Source: Methylovulum miyakonense HT12
Lineage (GTDB): Bacteria > Pseudomonadota > Gammaproteobacteria > Methylococcales > Methylomonadaceae
Reading direction: 5' to 3'
DNA length: 64,000 bases
NCBI RefSeq assembly: GCF_000384075.1
Contig: NZ_KB913025.1
Location: 3,264,045 to 3,328,044 of the forward strand
Shown here: positions 39,223 to 49,399 of the stretch, piece after piece
How the letters are laid out: each line of letters begins with the position of its first letter
Position numbering within the stretch: position 1 is the stretch's first letter
Notes under the pieces: model-generated
Seen by the model: only the letters and a program-made list of their open reading frames with translations
What the model was told of the DNA's origin: nothing
Databases searched by the model: none
Position numbers and translations under genes: made by a program

Positions 39223-40548
39223 GTGTTGACACGCATCAAGCAAATTACCCACACAGCCAAAACGCATCAAGGCTTCCGCCGCTATTTTGCCAATACATCC
39301 TGGATGTTTGCCGAGCAGATAATGCGCATGGTTGCCGGAGTGCTGGTGGGTGTCTGGGTTGCGCGTTATCTGGGGCCAACCCAGTTTGGTGTGTTTAGTT
39401 ATGCCCTCGCTTTTACTACCTTATTCAGCAGCATTGCCAAGTTAGGGCTGGACAGCATAATTGTTCGCGATCTGGTGCGTGATCCTAGCCAGCGTGACCT
39501 CTATATGGGTACGGCATTCTGGTTAAAAGTGGGCGGTGCGGTTGCCATGCTTGGAGTTATTGTGCTTATCACGCAACTGACTCCAAATGACCCTACCACA
39601 GAACTTTATATTTTAATCATCGCCAGCGGAACCATCTTTCAATCGTTCGAGGTGGTCAATTTTTACTTTCAATCCAGGGCGCTTTCAAAATTTGTTTCAA
39701 TCTGCAAGCTGACACAACTTCTAGTGTCCTCGCTGTTGAAAATATATTTCGTCCTTACGGGAGCGGGTTTGTTTTGGTTTGTGATTGTCAGCCTTATCGA
39801 TCAGGCCACGGTTGCGGTGTCGCTTTACATCGCTTATCGATACCAAAAACTCGGAAGCTTTTTTCGCCGTTTTGATATGGTCATGGCCAAGCGGCTGCTT
39901 AAGGATAGTTGGCCGCTGATTCTGAGTGGTCTGGTCATCATGATTTATATGCGTATCGACCAGATCATGATCAAAGAAATGCTGGGCGAAAAAGAAGTAG
40001 GTCATTATTCCGCAGCAGTGAGGTTAAGCGAGGTGTGGTACTTTATTCCGGTGATTATCACCCAATCTCTTTTTCCCGCCATAATTAGTGCCAAAAAGTC
40101 AAGTGAAAGACTTTATCATGCAAGGTTGCAAAGGTTATTTACTTTTCTGGTATGGATAGGAGTGGCTCTTGCCTTGCCAATGACTTTTTTGAGTGATTGG
40201 CTGATAATTCTGCTATATGGCGAGGCCTATAAAGAAGCAGGCCAGGTTCTTATGATACATATATGGGCAAGTATTTTCGTATCTCTGGGGGTTGCAAGTA
40301 GTAGTTGGTTTACAAGTGAAAATTTACAACGGTATTCATTTTATAGAACATTTTGGGGGGCGATCATAAACGTTGTGCTGAACTTGGGCCTTATACCAAT
40401 TTATGGTTTAGTGGGCGCTGCAATGGCTACTGTTTTTAGCTATATGGTCGCTGGACTTGCATTTGATATGTGTAGCAAAAAAACAAGGGGTATGTTTTTT
40501 ATGAAGGTCGGGGCATTTATGTTGAAAGGGGTAAGAAGTGGTTATTAA
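39223..40548 (+). CDS. wzx: Wzx-type oligosaccharide flippase
   Basis: Moves undecaprenyl-linked repeat units across the inner membrane. 441 residues with about 12-14 hydrophobic helices. The N-terminal pattern (NTSWMFAEQIMRMVAGVLVGVWVARYLGPTQFG, residues 24-56) is the polysaccharide-synthesis/RfbX family signature. The start is GTG at 39223 or TTG one codon later; no ATG fits. Base composition is closer to the flanking genome than to the AT-rich genes that follow. It overlaps the next gene by 11 nt. Confidence 0.88.
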   Translation: MLTRIKQITHTAKTHQGFRRYFANTSWMFAEQIMRMVAGVLVGVWVARYLGPTQFGVFSYALAFTTLFSSIAKLGLDSIIVRDLVRDPSQRDLYMGTAFWLKVGGAVAMLGVIVLITQLTPNDPTTELYILIIASGTIFQSFEVVNFYFQSRALSKFVSICKLTQLLVSSLLKIYFVLTGAGLFWFVIVSLIDQATVAVSLYIAYRYQKLGSFFRRFDMVMAKRLLKDSWPLILSGLVIMIYMRIDQIMIKEMLGEKEVGHYSAAVRLSEVWYFIPVIITQSLFPAIISAKKSSERLYHARLQRLFTFLVWIGVALALPMTFLSDWLIILLYGEAYKEAGQVLMIHIWASIFVSLGVASSSWFTSENLQRYSFYRTFWGAIINVVLNLGLIPIYGLVGAAMATVFSYMVAGLAFDMCSKKTRGMFFMKVGAFMLKGVRSGY

Positions 40549-41245
40549 GAAAATTATTTCAAAGTGTATTTCTGTATTGTTGCCAGTCTCCATTAAGAAA
40601 CAGTTAGTAAATTTTCGCATTCTTGCTATAAGGTATGGTCAGTTTAAAACTATTCGCCAGTGGGAATGTGTTGACATTACGAACGCCAAGATACCGTGGT
40701 ACACATATCCAGCCATAGAGTATTTAGACAACATTGATTTTAGCAACAAGATTGTTTTTGAATACGGTAGCGGTAACTCTTCCTGTTATTGGGCAAAAAA
40801 AGCTAGGTCGGTATTTTCTGTAGAGCATAACAAAGATTGGTATGAAAAAATAAAAAAGGACGTGGCAATAAATCAGAAAATTTATTTTTGCGAAAATGAA
40901 AATGAATATTTGGATGCAATAAATAAAATACCAGAAAAATTTGACGTGATAATTATTGATGGGATATACCGAGAAAAATGTGCCCAAATAGTTCAAGAGC
41001 ATCTTTCGGATAGCGGGATTGTCATTCTTGATAATGCAGATTGGTACAAAGAAACTTCAAGTTTTTTAAGGGAAAAGTTGGATTTATTGGAGATAGACTT
41101 TCATGGTTTTGGGCCGATAAACAATTATACTTGGACGACAAGCATTTTTTTTACGAGAAATGCTAGATTTCGACCGTTAAATAATTCACAGCCACATTAT
41201 TCTAAAGCTGCAGTTGAGAATAGTCATTATGAAAAGTTTAATTAA
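40538..41245 (+). CDS. SAM-dependent methyltransferase-like protein
   Basis: 235 residues. A class I methyltransferase fold is suggested by IVFEYGSGNSSCYWAKKA (glycine-rich SAM loop, about 70-86), VFSVEHN and FDVIIIDGIYREK (about 130). The SAM loop is GSGNS rather than GxGxG. The start is GTG at 40538 with AAAGGGG 11 nt upstream, overlapping the end of wzx. AT-rich. It probably modifies a sugar of the repeat unit; the substrate cannot be told. Confidence 0.7.
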   Translation: MVIKKIISKCISVLLPVSIKKQLVNFRILAIRYGQFKTIRQWECVDITNAKIPWYTYPAIEYLDNIDFSNKIVFEYGSGNSSCYWAKKARSVFSVEHNKDWYEKIKKDVAINQKIYFCENENEYLDAINKIPEKFDVIIIDGIYREKCAQIVQEHLSDSGIVILDNADWYKETSSFLREKLDLLEIDFHGFGPINNYTWTTSIFFTRNARFRPLNNSQPHYSKAAVENSHYEKFN

Positions 41246-41945
41246 GAGTCTTATTCCTAATCGATTATTGAAATTAATTATATTTATTAGAAATAATTAT
41301 TTCGATGGCTATTCAATCAAATCCTATTCGCAAGAAGGCGAGGACATGATATTGATGCGTATCTTTGGAAAGCAGCAGATTGGCTTCTACGTCGATGTTG
41401 GTGCACACCACCCCTTTAGATTCTCGAATACATATTTCTTTTATAAACAAGGCTGGAAAGGAATCAACATAGATGCTATGCCAGAGAGTATGAAGCTATT
41501 TCAGAAATTTAGACCGAGAGATATCAATTTAGAAATACCAATTAGCAATAATGATCGATTGTTGACCTACTATGCGTTTAATGAGCCTGCATTAAACGGA
41601 TTTTCGAGAGAGTTATCGAAGGTACGAGATGGAAATAACGGGTATTTTATCCAACAAGAGATAGAGCTACAAACTTCAAAGCTTTCTTCTGTACTGGATA
41701 AGCATTTGCCAAATGGAGTGGAAATAGATTTTCTAAGCATCGATGTTGAAGGCTTGGATTTGGACATTTTGCATTCAAACGATTGGAATAAATACAAACC
41801 AAGAATTATTCTCGTCGAAATTTTGGGAAGCTCATTGTCTGAAATTGAGAATAGTGAATTTGCGATTTTCTTGAAGAAATATAGCTACATTGTGTTTGCA
41901 AAAACTATGAATACAGTTATTTTTATCCAAGAAACTGTGAGTTGA
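41229..41945 (+). CDS. FkbM-family methyltransferase (1)
   Basis: About 238 residues. FkbM-type O-methyltransferase: YSQEGEDMILMRIF and GFYVDVGAHHPFRFSNTYFFY (SAM-binding region), the central linker, then IDFLSIDVEGLDLDILHS, the FkbM SIDVEG motif. I start at the ATG at 41229, inside the end of the previous gene (17-nt overlap), rather than the TTG at 41214. It probably O-methylates a sugar of the polysaccharide. Confidence 0.85.
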   Translation: MKSLIKSLIPNRLLKLIIFIRNNYFDGYSIKSYSQEGEDMILMRIFGKQQIGFYVDVGAHHPFRFSNTYFFYKQGWKGINIDAMPESMKLFQKFRPRDINLEIPISNNDRLLTYYAFNEPALNGFSRELSKVRDGNNGYFIQQEIELQTSKLSSVLDKHLPNGVEIDFLSIDVEGLDLDILHSNDWNKYKPRIILVEILGSSLSEIENSEFAIFLKKYSYIVFAKTMNTVIFIQETVS

Positions 41946-42075
41946 AGCAATCCAATTTATGAAACAATAGATTGATAATAGCTAGTGTTATATATGGAGT
42001 ATGGAATAAATGGGTACACTCTACAAAGGCAATGAATGTGATTGTTTGATAGCTCTTCTAGTTTGTGAGGCTTGA

Positions 42076-43032
42076 ATGAGATACTCTGTAACTGTGGATG
42101 TTCCCATATTACTGGTCATTTTCAACAGGCCAGATACTGTTGCGAAAGTAATGGGCGTACTTCGCAAAATAAAACCAAAATACTTGTATGTTGCAGCTGA
42201 TGGGCCAAGAGCTACTAGACCCGATGAGAGATCAAAAACTGAAGCTGCAAGGGAAATAGCTATATCGATCGATTGGTCGTGCGAAGTTAAAACTCTATTT
42301 CGTGAAGAGAATATGGGTTGTCGCCGCGCCGTTAGCGGAGCTATTGATTGGTTTTTTGAACATGTTGAAGAGGGCATTATTCTGGAAGACGATTGCGTAC
42401 CAGATCCTAGCTTTTTTCGGTACGCAAATGAATTACTAGCTCGTTATCGTAATGACACCCGAATCATGGCGATTTCTGGCGATAATTTCCATGGTTCGGT
42501 ACATCAATCACCATACAGTTATTTTTTGAGTCGCTATCCTCACTGCTGGGGATGGGCAAGTTGGCGGCGAGCTTGGAAATTATATGACCGTGATATGTCC
42601 CTTTGGCTCGCTTTGCGCGATTCAGATTGGCTACTCGATATTGGTGTTGGCAGTAGGCAATTTCAACGTTATTGGACTGATATTTTTGATCGTTCTTATG
42701 CGGGCGAGATTGATTCATGGGCTTATCGCTGGACTTTTACATGCTGGGCACAAAATGGCCTAACCATATTGCCGATCCGTAATTTGGTGAAAAATATAGG
42801 CTTTGGTGAAGACGCTACACATACCAAGGGAAGTAAACGCTTGGAATCCAAATTAGAACTCGAGTCACTTGATTTTCCGCTTTCTCATATTCCATATATG
42901 ACTAGGGACGTTGCAGCAGATAAGTGGACAGATCGCCATGTGCTTGGAATAAGCAGATGGTCATCTTTGAAAAATTTAGTTTTTAAAGTACCCTGTGTTC
43001 ATGGAATTAAAGTATTTTTACGCGGACAATGA
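42076..43032 (+). CDS. Glycosyltransferase (GT2-like, HlpA-type)
   Basis: 318 residues, nucleotide-diphospho-sugar transferase fold. VPILLVIFNRPDTVAKVM at the N-terminus, YLYVAADGPR, then GIILEDDCVPDPSFF (DxD-like metal site, about residue 100) and CWGWASWRRAWKLYD, a combination seen in proteins annotated as GT2 or hemolytic protein HlpA. A GAGG site precedes the ATG. One of five glycosyltransferases here; linkage and donor unknown. Confidence 0.8.
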   Translation: MRYSVTVDVPILLVIFNRPDTVAKVMGVLRKIKPKYLYVAADGPRATRPDERSKTEAAREIAISIDWSCEVKTLFREENMGCRRAVSGAIDWFFEHVEEGIILEDDCVPDPSFFRYANELLARYRNDTRIMAISGDNFHGSVHQSPYSYFLSRYPHCWGWASWRRAWKLYDRDMSLWLALRDSDWLLDIGVGSRQFQRYWTDIFDRSYAGEIDSWAYRWTFTCWAQNGLTILPIRNLVKNIGFGEDATHTKGSKRLESKLELESLDFPLSHIPYMTRDVAADKWTDRHVLGISRWSSLKNLVFKVPCVHGIKVFLRGQ

Positions 43033-43139
43033 ACTTATCAGTTTTATTTCCGCCAAGAATGATTATCATTTTTTTCTAAAAGACATCACCATTCTCATAG
43101 TTTATTTATTTTGTCTGAATTTAGATAGAAGGTAGAAAG

Positions 43140-43817
43140 ATGCAACTAAAATATTATCTATCACAAGAAGTCGCTGTATATAAAAAAATAGCAAATAAAG
43201 TAGCCAAGCTGATTCAGGTCGCGGGATTAAAAAAGAAATATTATCGAACCCCCAAAGAAATGGAGCATTTTTTCTTTTCTTTAGCGGTTATCAGACCAAG
43301 TGTGACTCTTGATATCGGGTCTGGACCTGAACCTAAAAACCCGTTCAATGCTGATAAAGTTTATGGTGCAGACTTGCGGGAAAATAAAGAAAAAGGAGTG
43401 GTATTTTCTGACTTTTCTTCTGGTTACTTGCCATTTGCGAATGATTCATTTGACTACATTACAGCTTATGACGTATTGGAGCATATACAGCGAGTTTCTA
43501 TAGTAAATGGCGTAACACATTTTCCATTTATTCAATTAATCAACGAAATATTTCGTGTACTAAAACCGAATGGTATATTTTTTAATAGTCAACCTTGCTT
43601 TCCTTCTAAGGAAGCATTTCAAGATCCGACTCATGTAAATATTATGACCGAAGATACTCTCTATCTATATTTTTGCAAACCGGCATGGGCACGGATATAT
43701 GGCTTTGAGGGTTCTTTTGAAATGATCAACGATGGATGGGTTCGAGGTTCATATTTTTCTTTCATGAAAAAATCATTTAATCATCCAATTAAAAACCTTG
43801 GTTTTATACAAAAATAA
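43140..43817 (+). CDS. Class I SAM-dependent methyltransferase
   Basis: 225 residues. LDIGSGPEPKNPFNADKVYGADL is the SAM-binding loop (about 59-80). LPFANDSFDYITAYDVLEHI is the typical motif II/III block of Methyltransf_11/25 proteins, followed by FRVLKPNGIFFNSQP. A good ribosome site (AAGGTAGAAAG) precedes the ATG. AT-rich like its neighbours. Likely a sugar or carrier methyltransferase for the same polymer. Confidence 0.82.
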   Translation: MQLKYYLSQEVAVYKKIANKVAKLIQVAGLKKKYYRTPKEMEHFFFSLAVIRPSVTLDIGSGPEPKNPFNADKVYGADLRENKEKGVVFSDFSSGYLPFANDSFDYITAYDVLEHIQRVSIVNGVTHFPFIQLINEIFRVLKPNGIFFNSQPCFPSKEAFQDPTHVNIMTEDTLYLYFCKPAWARIYGFEGSFEMINDGWVRGSYFSFMKKSFNHPIKNLGFIQK

Positions 43818-43883
43818 CCGTGTTTTTTGTCAATAATTACGTCGTTATATAATTTGCCTCACACGAACTTTTTAAAATATAAA

Positions 43884-44762
43884 ATGAAAACGACTAATCG
43901 AACTTTAACTGTAATCCTTCATTATGGATCAGAAGTATATACATGGAACTGTGTTAGATCAATTCTCGAATGTGATTTTGTAGATATATTGATAGTAGAC
44001 AATGATCCTTATCAGAATTTGGAAATACCTTTTGAGTTTTTGCCAAGGGTTAAACTCTTTAGGACAGGTGGGGTTTCTAGTTTTGCCGCAGCAAATAACA
44101 TGGGGGTTAATTTTGGTAGAAAAAAAAATCATGATTTTGTTTTGATATTGAACAATGACACAATTGTCTTAGAAAATGCTTTACAAGAGTTGTTAGCCGT
44201 TTTAAATAGAAATGATGTTGGTGTTGTGGGGCCTTGTATGCCGTTTGCAGATGAGCCAACGAAAATTTGGGCTTGTGGTGGCACAATTAACAGACTCCGA
44301 ATTAGTATATATGGTATTGACACACAGCGTGGAGTTGATCCTTATGATGTGGATTATCTACCTGGCGCGGCAATTGTTTGCAAACTTTATGTTTGGGATT
44401 TGGTTGGAGGTCTGCCGGAAAAATATTTCTTAGCCTACGAGGAAGCGGAGTTTGCCCTAAGAATAAAAGCTTGTGGTTATCGGGTCATGGTATTACCAAA
44501 TGCACGCATACTACATCACGTTGGTATATCATCTGATTCCCAGCCGATGTATATTTATAATACTGTTAGAAATAGAATTAAATTCGGTCAGTATCTATTT
44601 GGACATAATATTGGCTTTTTGTTAGCTATGATTTTTACGATGCGCGTAATGCTGAAATCAAGATATGGATATAAGTTGTGGGCGCAAGCTTTAGTAGATG
44701 AGATTATTGGTAAGCCTTTAGACAGGGCCATTCTTCAACGAATTAAAAATCGTTACGTTTGA
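43884..44762 (+). CDS. Family 2 glycosyltransferase (rhamnosyltransferase-like)
   Basis: About 292 residues. GT-A fold: LTVILHYGSEVYTWNCVRSI, DILIVDNDP, FAAANNMGVNFG, FVLILNNDTIVLENAL (DxD-type site, about 95) and EKYFLAYEEAEFALRIKACG (catalytic-base region). The ATG at 43884 is preferred to a TTG 19 codons earlier because it starts just before the GT fold, but neither has a clear ribosome site. Its end abuts the next gene. Confidence 0.85.
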   Translation: MKTTNRTLTVILHYGSEVYTWNCVRSILECDFVDILIVDNDPYQNLEIPFEFLPRVKLFRTGGVSSFAAANNMGVNFGRKKNHDFVLILNNDTIVLENALQELLAVLNRNDVGVVGPCMPFADEPTKIWACGGTINRLRISIYGIDTQRGVDPYDVDYLPGAAIVCKLYVWDLVGGLPEKYFLAYEEAEFALRIKACGYRVMVLPNARILHHVGISSDSQPMYIYNTVRNRIKFGQYLFGHNIGFLLAMIFTMRVMLKSRYGYKLWAQALVDEIIGKPLDRAILQRIKNRYV

Positions 44763-44776
44763 GAGGTTGTAATAAA

Positions 44777-45511
44777 ATGATTTCAATAAATACTCAGAAA
44801 AAGATTATAAAAAATACTTTCAGGAGGTTTGGCTTAGAAATAAATAGGTATGCTCCAGAATCATCTCAAGCTGCACAAATAACTTCCATATTAAGGAAAT
44901 TTGAAATCGATCTGGTTTTTGACATCGGTGCCAATGAAGGACAGTTCGCATCAGAAATACGTAGTGGTGGTTATGCTGGGAATATTGTTTCATTTGAACC
45001 GCTTTCTAACGCTTATGTTGTTTTACAACAAACGAGCGCGAGGGATACTAAATGGGTTGTATATCCACGCTGTGCATTGGGGGCGCATAACGATGAGATT
45101 GAAATCAATATTTCAGGTAATTCTGTAAGTAGCTCTTTGCTGACCATGCTCGATAGCCATATATCGGCAGCCCCACACAGCACTTATATTGGAAGGGAAT
45201 CTGTTCCTTTGTTAACTTTAGATTCAATGGCGTTCGGTTTTACTGAAAAATTTAAGAATCCGTTCCTGAAAATCGATACTCAAGGTTTCGAATGGGAAGT
45301 TTTAAATGGTGCGCAGAATGTGCTTCCTCATATGCGAGGAATTCTTCTCGAACTATCGCTGGTTCCACTATATGAAGGGCAGCATCTTTGGCAAGAGATG
45401 ATGGAACGATTAATTGCAGAAGGTTTTGACCTGTGGGCTATCCAGCCCGGATTCACCGACCCACATAACGGTAGAACACTTCAGGTCGATGGAATTTTCA
45501 TTAGAAAATAA
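44777..45511 (+). CDS. FkbM-family methyltransferase (2)
   Basis: About 244 residues. DLVFDIGANEGQFASEIRSGGYAG (SAM loop), IVSFEPLSNAYVVL, LLTLDSM, and FLKIDTQGFEWEVLNGA, the FkbM 'KIDTQG/VEG' block. GGILLELSLVPLY-like text follows, as in other members. The ATG at 44777 follows GAGAGG by about 10 nt. Immediately after the GT gene, so co-translated in the same operon. Confidence 0.88.
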   Translation: MISINTQKKIIKNTFRRFGLEINRYAPESSQAAQITSILRKFEIDLVFDIGANEGQFASEIRSGGYAGNIVSFEPLSNAYVVLQQTSARDTKWVVYPRCALGAHNDEIEINISGNSVSSSLLTMLDSHISAAPHSTYIGRESVPLLTLDSMAFGFTEKFKNPFLKIDTQGFEWEVLNGAQNVLPHMRGILLELSLVPLYEGQHLWQEMMERLIAEGFDLWAIQPGFTDPHNGRTLQVDGIFIRK

Positions 45512-45815
45512 TAAGTTTAAATGAGATTGGTTAACTGGCCAGTGTTTGTTTTCTTATAGTAGTTAAGCATAAATGCTGAGTAAATATAATTGTAGCATAT
45601 TAGTTCTCGGAAAGCTGGGATAAAGTTTATATAGCAGGAATTGGTAGTGGGAATAGGCTGAATTATTTGAGGGATAAATAAAGTTTATGGATAATTAAAT
45701 CTGGTAAACCCCAGGCCTTGCGGTTCCCCAAAGGTTTGACCTATAAGTCTGTCGATCATCCTCTGATATTCGATAAAGAGAAAGTGGAATCAACCCTGCG
45801 AGGGTGTCAAAGTCT

Positions 45816-46160
45816 GAACTATACCAAGTGGAATTGCAAATACCACATTGTGTTTGTCCCGAAAAGAAGAAAAAAAGTGATCTTTGGGAAATTAGGGGGG
45901 GCTGAACTTGCCAAACAGAAAGGTTGTGAGAGTTGGAATGGTCTTTGATGTCGGATCACGTACTAATGTACCCGAGAATCCCACCCAAATATGAAATTTC
46001 GAATGTGGTGGGATTTATCAAAGGCAAAAGTGCCATATCCAGATAGTTTATGGACAAAACGAAAAACTTTGCCGGAGAAAATTTTTTGTCGAGGGATTAC
46101 TTTGTATCCACTGTGGTTCTGGATGAAGAGAGGGTGGCTTTTATTTTATGTGTATGTGTG
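45816..46160 (+). pseudogene. Decayed IS200/IS605 TnpA transposase
   Basis: Reading across frames gives NYTKWNCKYHIVFVPKRRKK, then a piece matching SDHV...IPPKYEISNVVGFIKGKSA, then NFAGENFLSRDYFVSTVVLDEE. These are successive parts of an IS200-type TnpA, so most of the roughly 150-residue enzyme is present but broken by at least two frameshifts; the HxH motif is damaged. The rest of 45512-46167 is not coding. The remnant ends just before the polymerase gene. Confidence 0.8.
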
Positions 46161-46167
46161 AGGTATC

Positions 46168-47322
46168 ATGAGTTTTCTTGTTGTAAAAAAAGAGACTATG
46201 GGTGCAGTAGCTCTTGTATTGATGGCTACGATACTATGTGGTTTCTTGAATACAAGAGGCGCGTTGTTATTTGTGGGATTGTTTTCGTTAGCCCTACTTT
46301 TTGTTCTAAGGTCATCTATTGCGAGAATATTTATTAATAGACCATCCATTTTTGTTTTGTACTTTATGGTGTTAGCTAGTACCACATATTCATATTTTTT
46401 AGGTTTGGAGATTAGTATATGGCAAATCGTTAGATCGCAAATTTGGACTCTAATTTCAATTCCATTAGGACTTGCAAGTTATTATTATGCTAATTCAATT
46501 AATGCTATAACAATAAAAATGATAGTTCGATTTGTTGAGGTGTGGATCACTATGGTTTCTGTATTGGTAATAATAGAACTACTTACCGGGATACCAATTT
46601 CTCCTGCAATGATTCGTAGTGATTTGGACTCTGAGATTAGGTTATATATAATCGGTTCGAATATTGGGTTGTTTTTCTTACCAGTGTTTTTGTACATGAA
46701 AAAATATATTATATCGTTTCTGTCGATATTTCTTGTTGGGATAACAGGTGGAAAAACTGCAATGTTTTTAGTATTTATGTATATAGTTTTTTCAGTATTT
46801 ACGATTAAGGGAGGTAGAGGTAAAGTCGTTAAGTTGATTGCAATTCCATTATTTGTGGTTACATTGTTTTTTTTAAGTATGTATTTACACAGAATCGATG
46901 ACTATATCGAACATGGAGATTCATGGAGACATTCTCAAATTATAGCTGCATATAACTTATGGTCTAGCTCTTTTAAGACAACCTTATTTGGAATTGGTAT
47001 GGGCGTCCCCTATTGGGATGGTTTTTTAGGTTCATTAAATGATGATCCTGTGATTGTGAATTCGAGATTTGATATTGAGAACGGGTACCTATATTTACTT
47101 ACTAGATTTGGAGCAGTTGGATCAATACTTTACCTTTATCTGACTCTTATTCATTGGGGGCGCTATAACATTTTGTTTATTATTGATATTTTAGTTTGGT
47201 GGATGGGAGGGTCTCCTAGCGGAGGGTCTGTAGCCATCACATTCGTAAGCTTTGGTATATCTGCAGGGATTTTTTCTTATCTTATTTCAATTGATCATTT
47301 ATATCCAAGCAAAAAGTATTGA
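46168..47322 (+). CDS. wzy: Wzy-like polysaccharide polymerase
   Basis: 384 residues, almost wholly hydrophobic with about ten or eleven membrane helices and one larger periplasmic loop (about 248-300, with SWRHSQIIAAYNLWSSSFKTTLFGIGMG), typical of O-antigen/EPS ligase-polymerases. Wzy proteins share little sequence, so the call rests on topology, the loop motif and context: it is the only such protein in a Wzx/Wza/Wzc locus. A GAGG site precedes the ATG. Strongly AT-rich. Confidence 0.8.
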   Translation: MSFLVVKKETMGAVALVLMATILCGFLNTRGALLFVGLFSLALLFVLRSSIARIFINRPSIFVLYFMVLASTTYSYFLGLEISIWQIVRSQIWTLISIPLGLASYYYANSINAITIKMIVRFVEVWITMVSVLVIIELLTGIPISPAMIRSDLDSEIRLYIIGSNIGLFFLPVFLYMKKYIISFLSIFLVGITGGKTAMFLVFMYIVFSVFTIKGGRGKVVKLIAIPLFVVTLFFLSMYLHRIDDYIEHGDSWRHSQIIAAYNLWSSSFKTTLFGIGMGVPYWDGFLGSLNDDPVIVNSRFDIENGYLYLLTRFGAVGSILYLYLTLIHWGRYNILFIIDILVWWMGGSPSGGSVAITFVSFGISAGIFSYLISIDHLYPSKKY

Positions 47323-47616
47323 AAAAAAGTAGACTTGTATCTATAAAACAATTCCTGATTAAGAAAATACTTCAGCTAGGGGAAAATTCCCATTAATCCG
47401 TCAGGAAAACAAGAACTCAAGTGCAAATAATGTAGCTTATAAACAATCATTTATGAAGTCATAAAAGTACTAGCTGAAGCATCTTGCCAATCAGGAAACA
47501 ATTTGCCTGGTAAGTATCATGGAGATACGTGAGGTACTTTCACTTTATTTTATGAGCTATGCAAATTGGCTAAATAAAAAATTATAAGAATAGTTAAGCG
47601 CTATCAGATATTTAAA

Positions 47617-48399
47617 ATGAAAAATAAAACTGCTACTTTTTTTTCTATAGTTACAATTTGCTACAATGATTTGGGCGGGCTTAAAAGAACGTACAGAAGT
47701 ATAAAAAGCCAGAAGTTTCATGCATATGAATGGATCGTTGTAGATGGTGCATCTATAGATGGCACTCAAATTTTTTTAAGAAGTATAGAGAATGATATGC
47801 CGTTGGCCTGGAGTTCTGAACCAGATAATGGCATTTACGATGCTATGAATAAGGGAATTGGAAAATCGATTGGTAATTATATTGTTTTTATGAATTCAGG
47901 AGATGCATTAGCTTCCAATAAAGTACTTGAAATGGTTTTTCAAGTAATAAAAGAAGAATCTAATATTGATTTTCTATATGGTGATGCATTTGAACAAGAT
48001 AAAAAGGGGAGATTCTATCTAAAAAAAGCTAGGTCACATAATTTTATTTGGTACGGAATGTTTACGCATCATCAAGCAATGTTCTATCTCAGGGAAAGGA
48101 TTTCTAATAAAAAGTATAGGGATGATTTTAAAGTTGGAGCTGACTACGCTTTTACATGCGAGTTTCTGCAGAAAAGTTCTGTGATTCGGAGATTAAGTTT
48201 TCCAATATGTATATTTTTACAGGGAGGTATTTCATCTCAATTAGTTGAAATAGCCGCCCATGAACAAAAAATTGTTTGGGATGAAATTTTGCAAATTCCT
48301 TTAGTTTTACAATGGGCAATTAGGTTCATTCAGTGCTCAGTGTTCATGATTAAAAAAAAAATACCTTGGATATATAACTTGATTCGATTCACAAGATGA
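47617..48399 (+). CDS. Family 2 glycosyltransferase (WcaA-like)
   Basis: 260 residues. FFSIVTICYNDLGGLKRTYRSI, YEWIVVDGASIDGT, WSSEPDNGIYDAMNKGI and GNYIVFMNSGDALAS (metal-binding region, about 85-99) define a GT2 enzyme. DFKVGADYAFTCEFL is the acceptor-side block. No ribosome site is visible before the ATG. The 294 nt before it hold nothing I can identify. Similar in design to the GT at 54318. Confidence 0.88.
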   Translation: MKNKTATFFSIVTICYNDLGGLKRTYRSIKSQKFHAYEWIVVDGASIDGTQIFLRSIENDMPLAWSSEPDNGIYDAMNKGIGKSIGNYIVFMNSGDALASNKVLEMVFQVIKEESNIDFLYGDAFEQDKKGRFYLKKARSHNFIWYGMFTHHQAMFYLRERISNKKYRDDFKVGADYAFTCEFLQKSSVIRRLSFPICIFLQGGISSQLVEIAAHEQKIVWDEILQIPLVLQWAIRFIQCSVFMIKKKIPWIYNLIRFTR

Positions 48400-48558
48400 C
48401 TTTGTCAAATAGCCATCCTAATTATCGATTTCAATGATGAGAATATCTTAAATAAGGTCAACAACATTTATGATAAAAACATAACGAAATAAGCAGATTT
48501 TTCATTTTCATGATGTTAGTATTATGTAATTATAATTGCCAGCTCTCAAGGAAAAATC

Positions 48559-49398
48559 ATGCTACAAAAAATTATTCTCGATAAAAAAATTAGTCCACTA
48601 TTGAGACCTATTAGGTGGTTATATAGAAAGTTTCGTAATATTTTACCAAGCACTCAAACATTGAAGCAGCTAAAATTGAATGAGGTTATTTACCTTGTCT
48701 GGCTAAATGAAGATATCGGAAAAAAGATGATGATTACCCGGTCTTTTGAATCCAGTGAGACAAATGCATTAAAAAAGCTCATTAGAAAAGGCGATGTCTG
48801 TTTTGATATTGGCGGTAATATAGGATATTACTCCCTAAATATGGCTCTCCTTTCTTCAAAGGAAGGGAAAGTATTTACCTTTGAGCCCATAAAAAGAAAT
48901 GCATTAGTTATTGAACTCGCGGCGCAATTGAACGCATTAACAAATATTATTGTAGAGAACGTAGCCGTATCTAATTCAGTTGGCTGTGTTGTCCTGAATA
49001 TTCCTGAAGGAGATGGTGCTTATGCATATTTGGGCAGTAGTTCAGATACTGAAGGTTTAATTGTGCCAACCATTACAATTGACAATTACTTTTCAAAATT
49101 AGAACTTAAACAAGTAGATATCATTAAGGTTGATGTAGAGGGGGCAGAAATGTTGGTTTTAGAGGGGGCAATGAAACTAATAGGATCTAACAGCCCTCCC
49201 AGGGTGATTATGATGGAGCTTGTTGATGAGTATCTAAGTCGTTTTAATTCTTCTGTGAATGATGTATTAGTCTTAATGGGTGAATATGGTTATAAACCAT
49301 ATTATGCTATTAATAATGGGGATTTAATTAAGGCCAACAGTGATTGTTCGGAGGCTAATTTTTTCTTTTTACGGCCTGATGCTGAAGGGACACTTTGA
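48559..49398 (+). CDS. FkbM-family methyltransferase (3)
   Basis: 279 residues. VCFDIGGNIGYYSLNMALLSS (SAM loop, about 83), VFTFEPIKRNA, TITIDNYF and VDIIKVDVEGAEMLVLEGA are canonical FkbM blocks. AAGGAAAAATC before the ATG is a good ribosome site. The next glycosyltransferase begins 1 nt after its stop. Third FkbM enzyme of the locus. Confidence 0.9.
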   Translation: MLQKIILDKKISPLLRPIRWLYRKFRNILPSTQTLKQLKLNEVIYLVWLNEDIGKKMMITRSFESSETNALKKLIRKGDVCFDIGGNIGYYSLNMALLSSKEGKVFTFEPIKRNALVIELAAQLNALTNIIVENVAVSNSVGCVVLNIPEGDGAYAYLGSSSDTEGLIVPTITIDNYFSKLELKQVDIIKVDVEGAEMLVLEGAMKLIGSNSPPRVIMMELVDEYLSRFNSSVNDVLVLMGEYGYKPYYAINNGDLIKANSDCSEANFFFLRPDAEGTL

Positions 49399-49399
49399 A

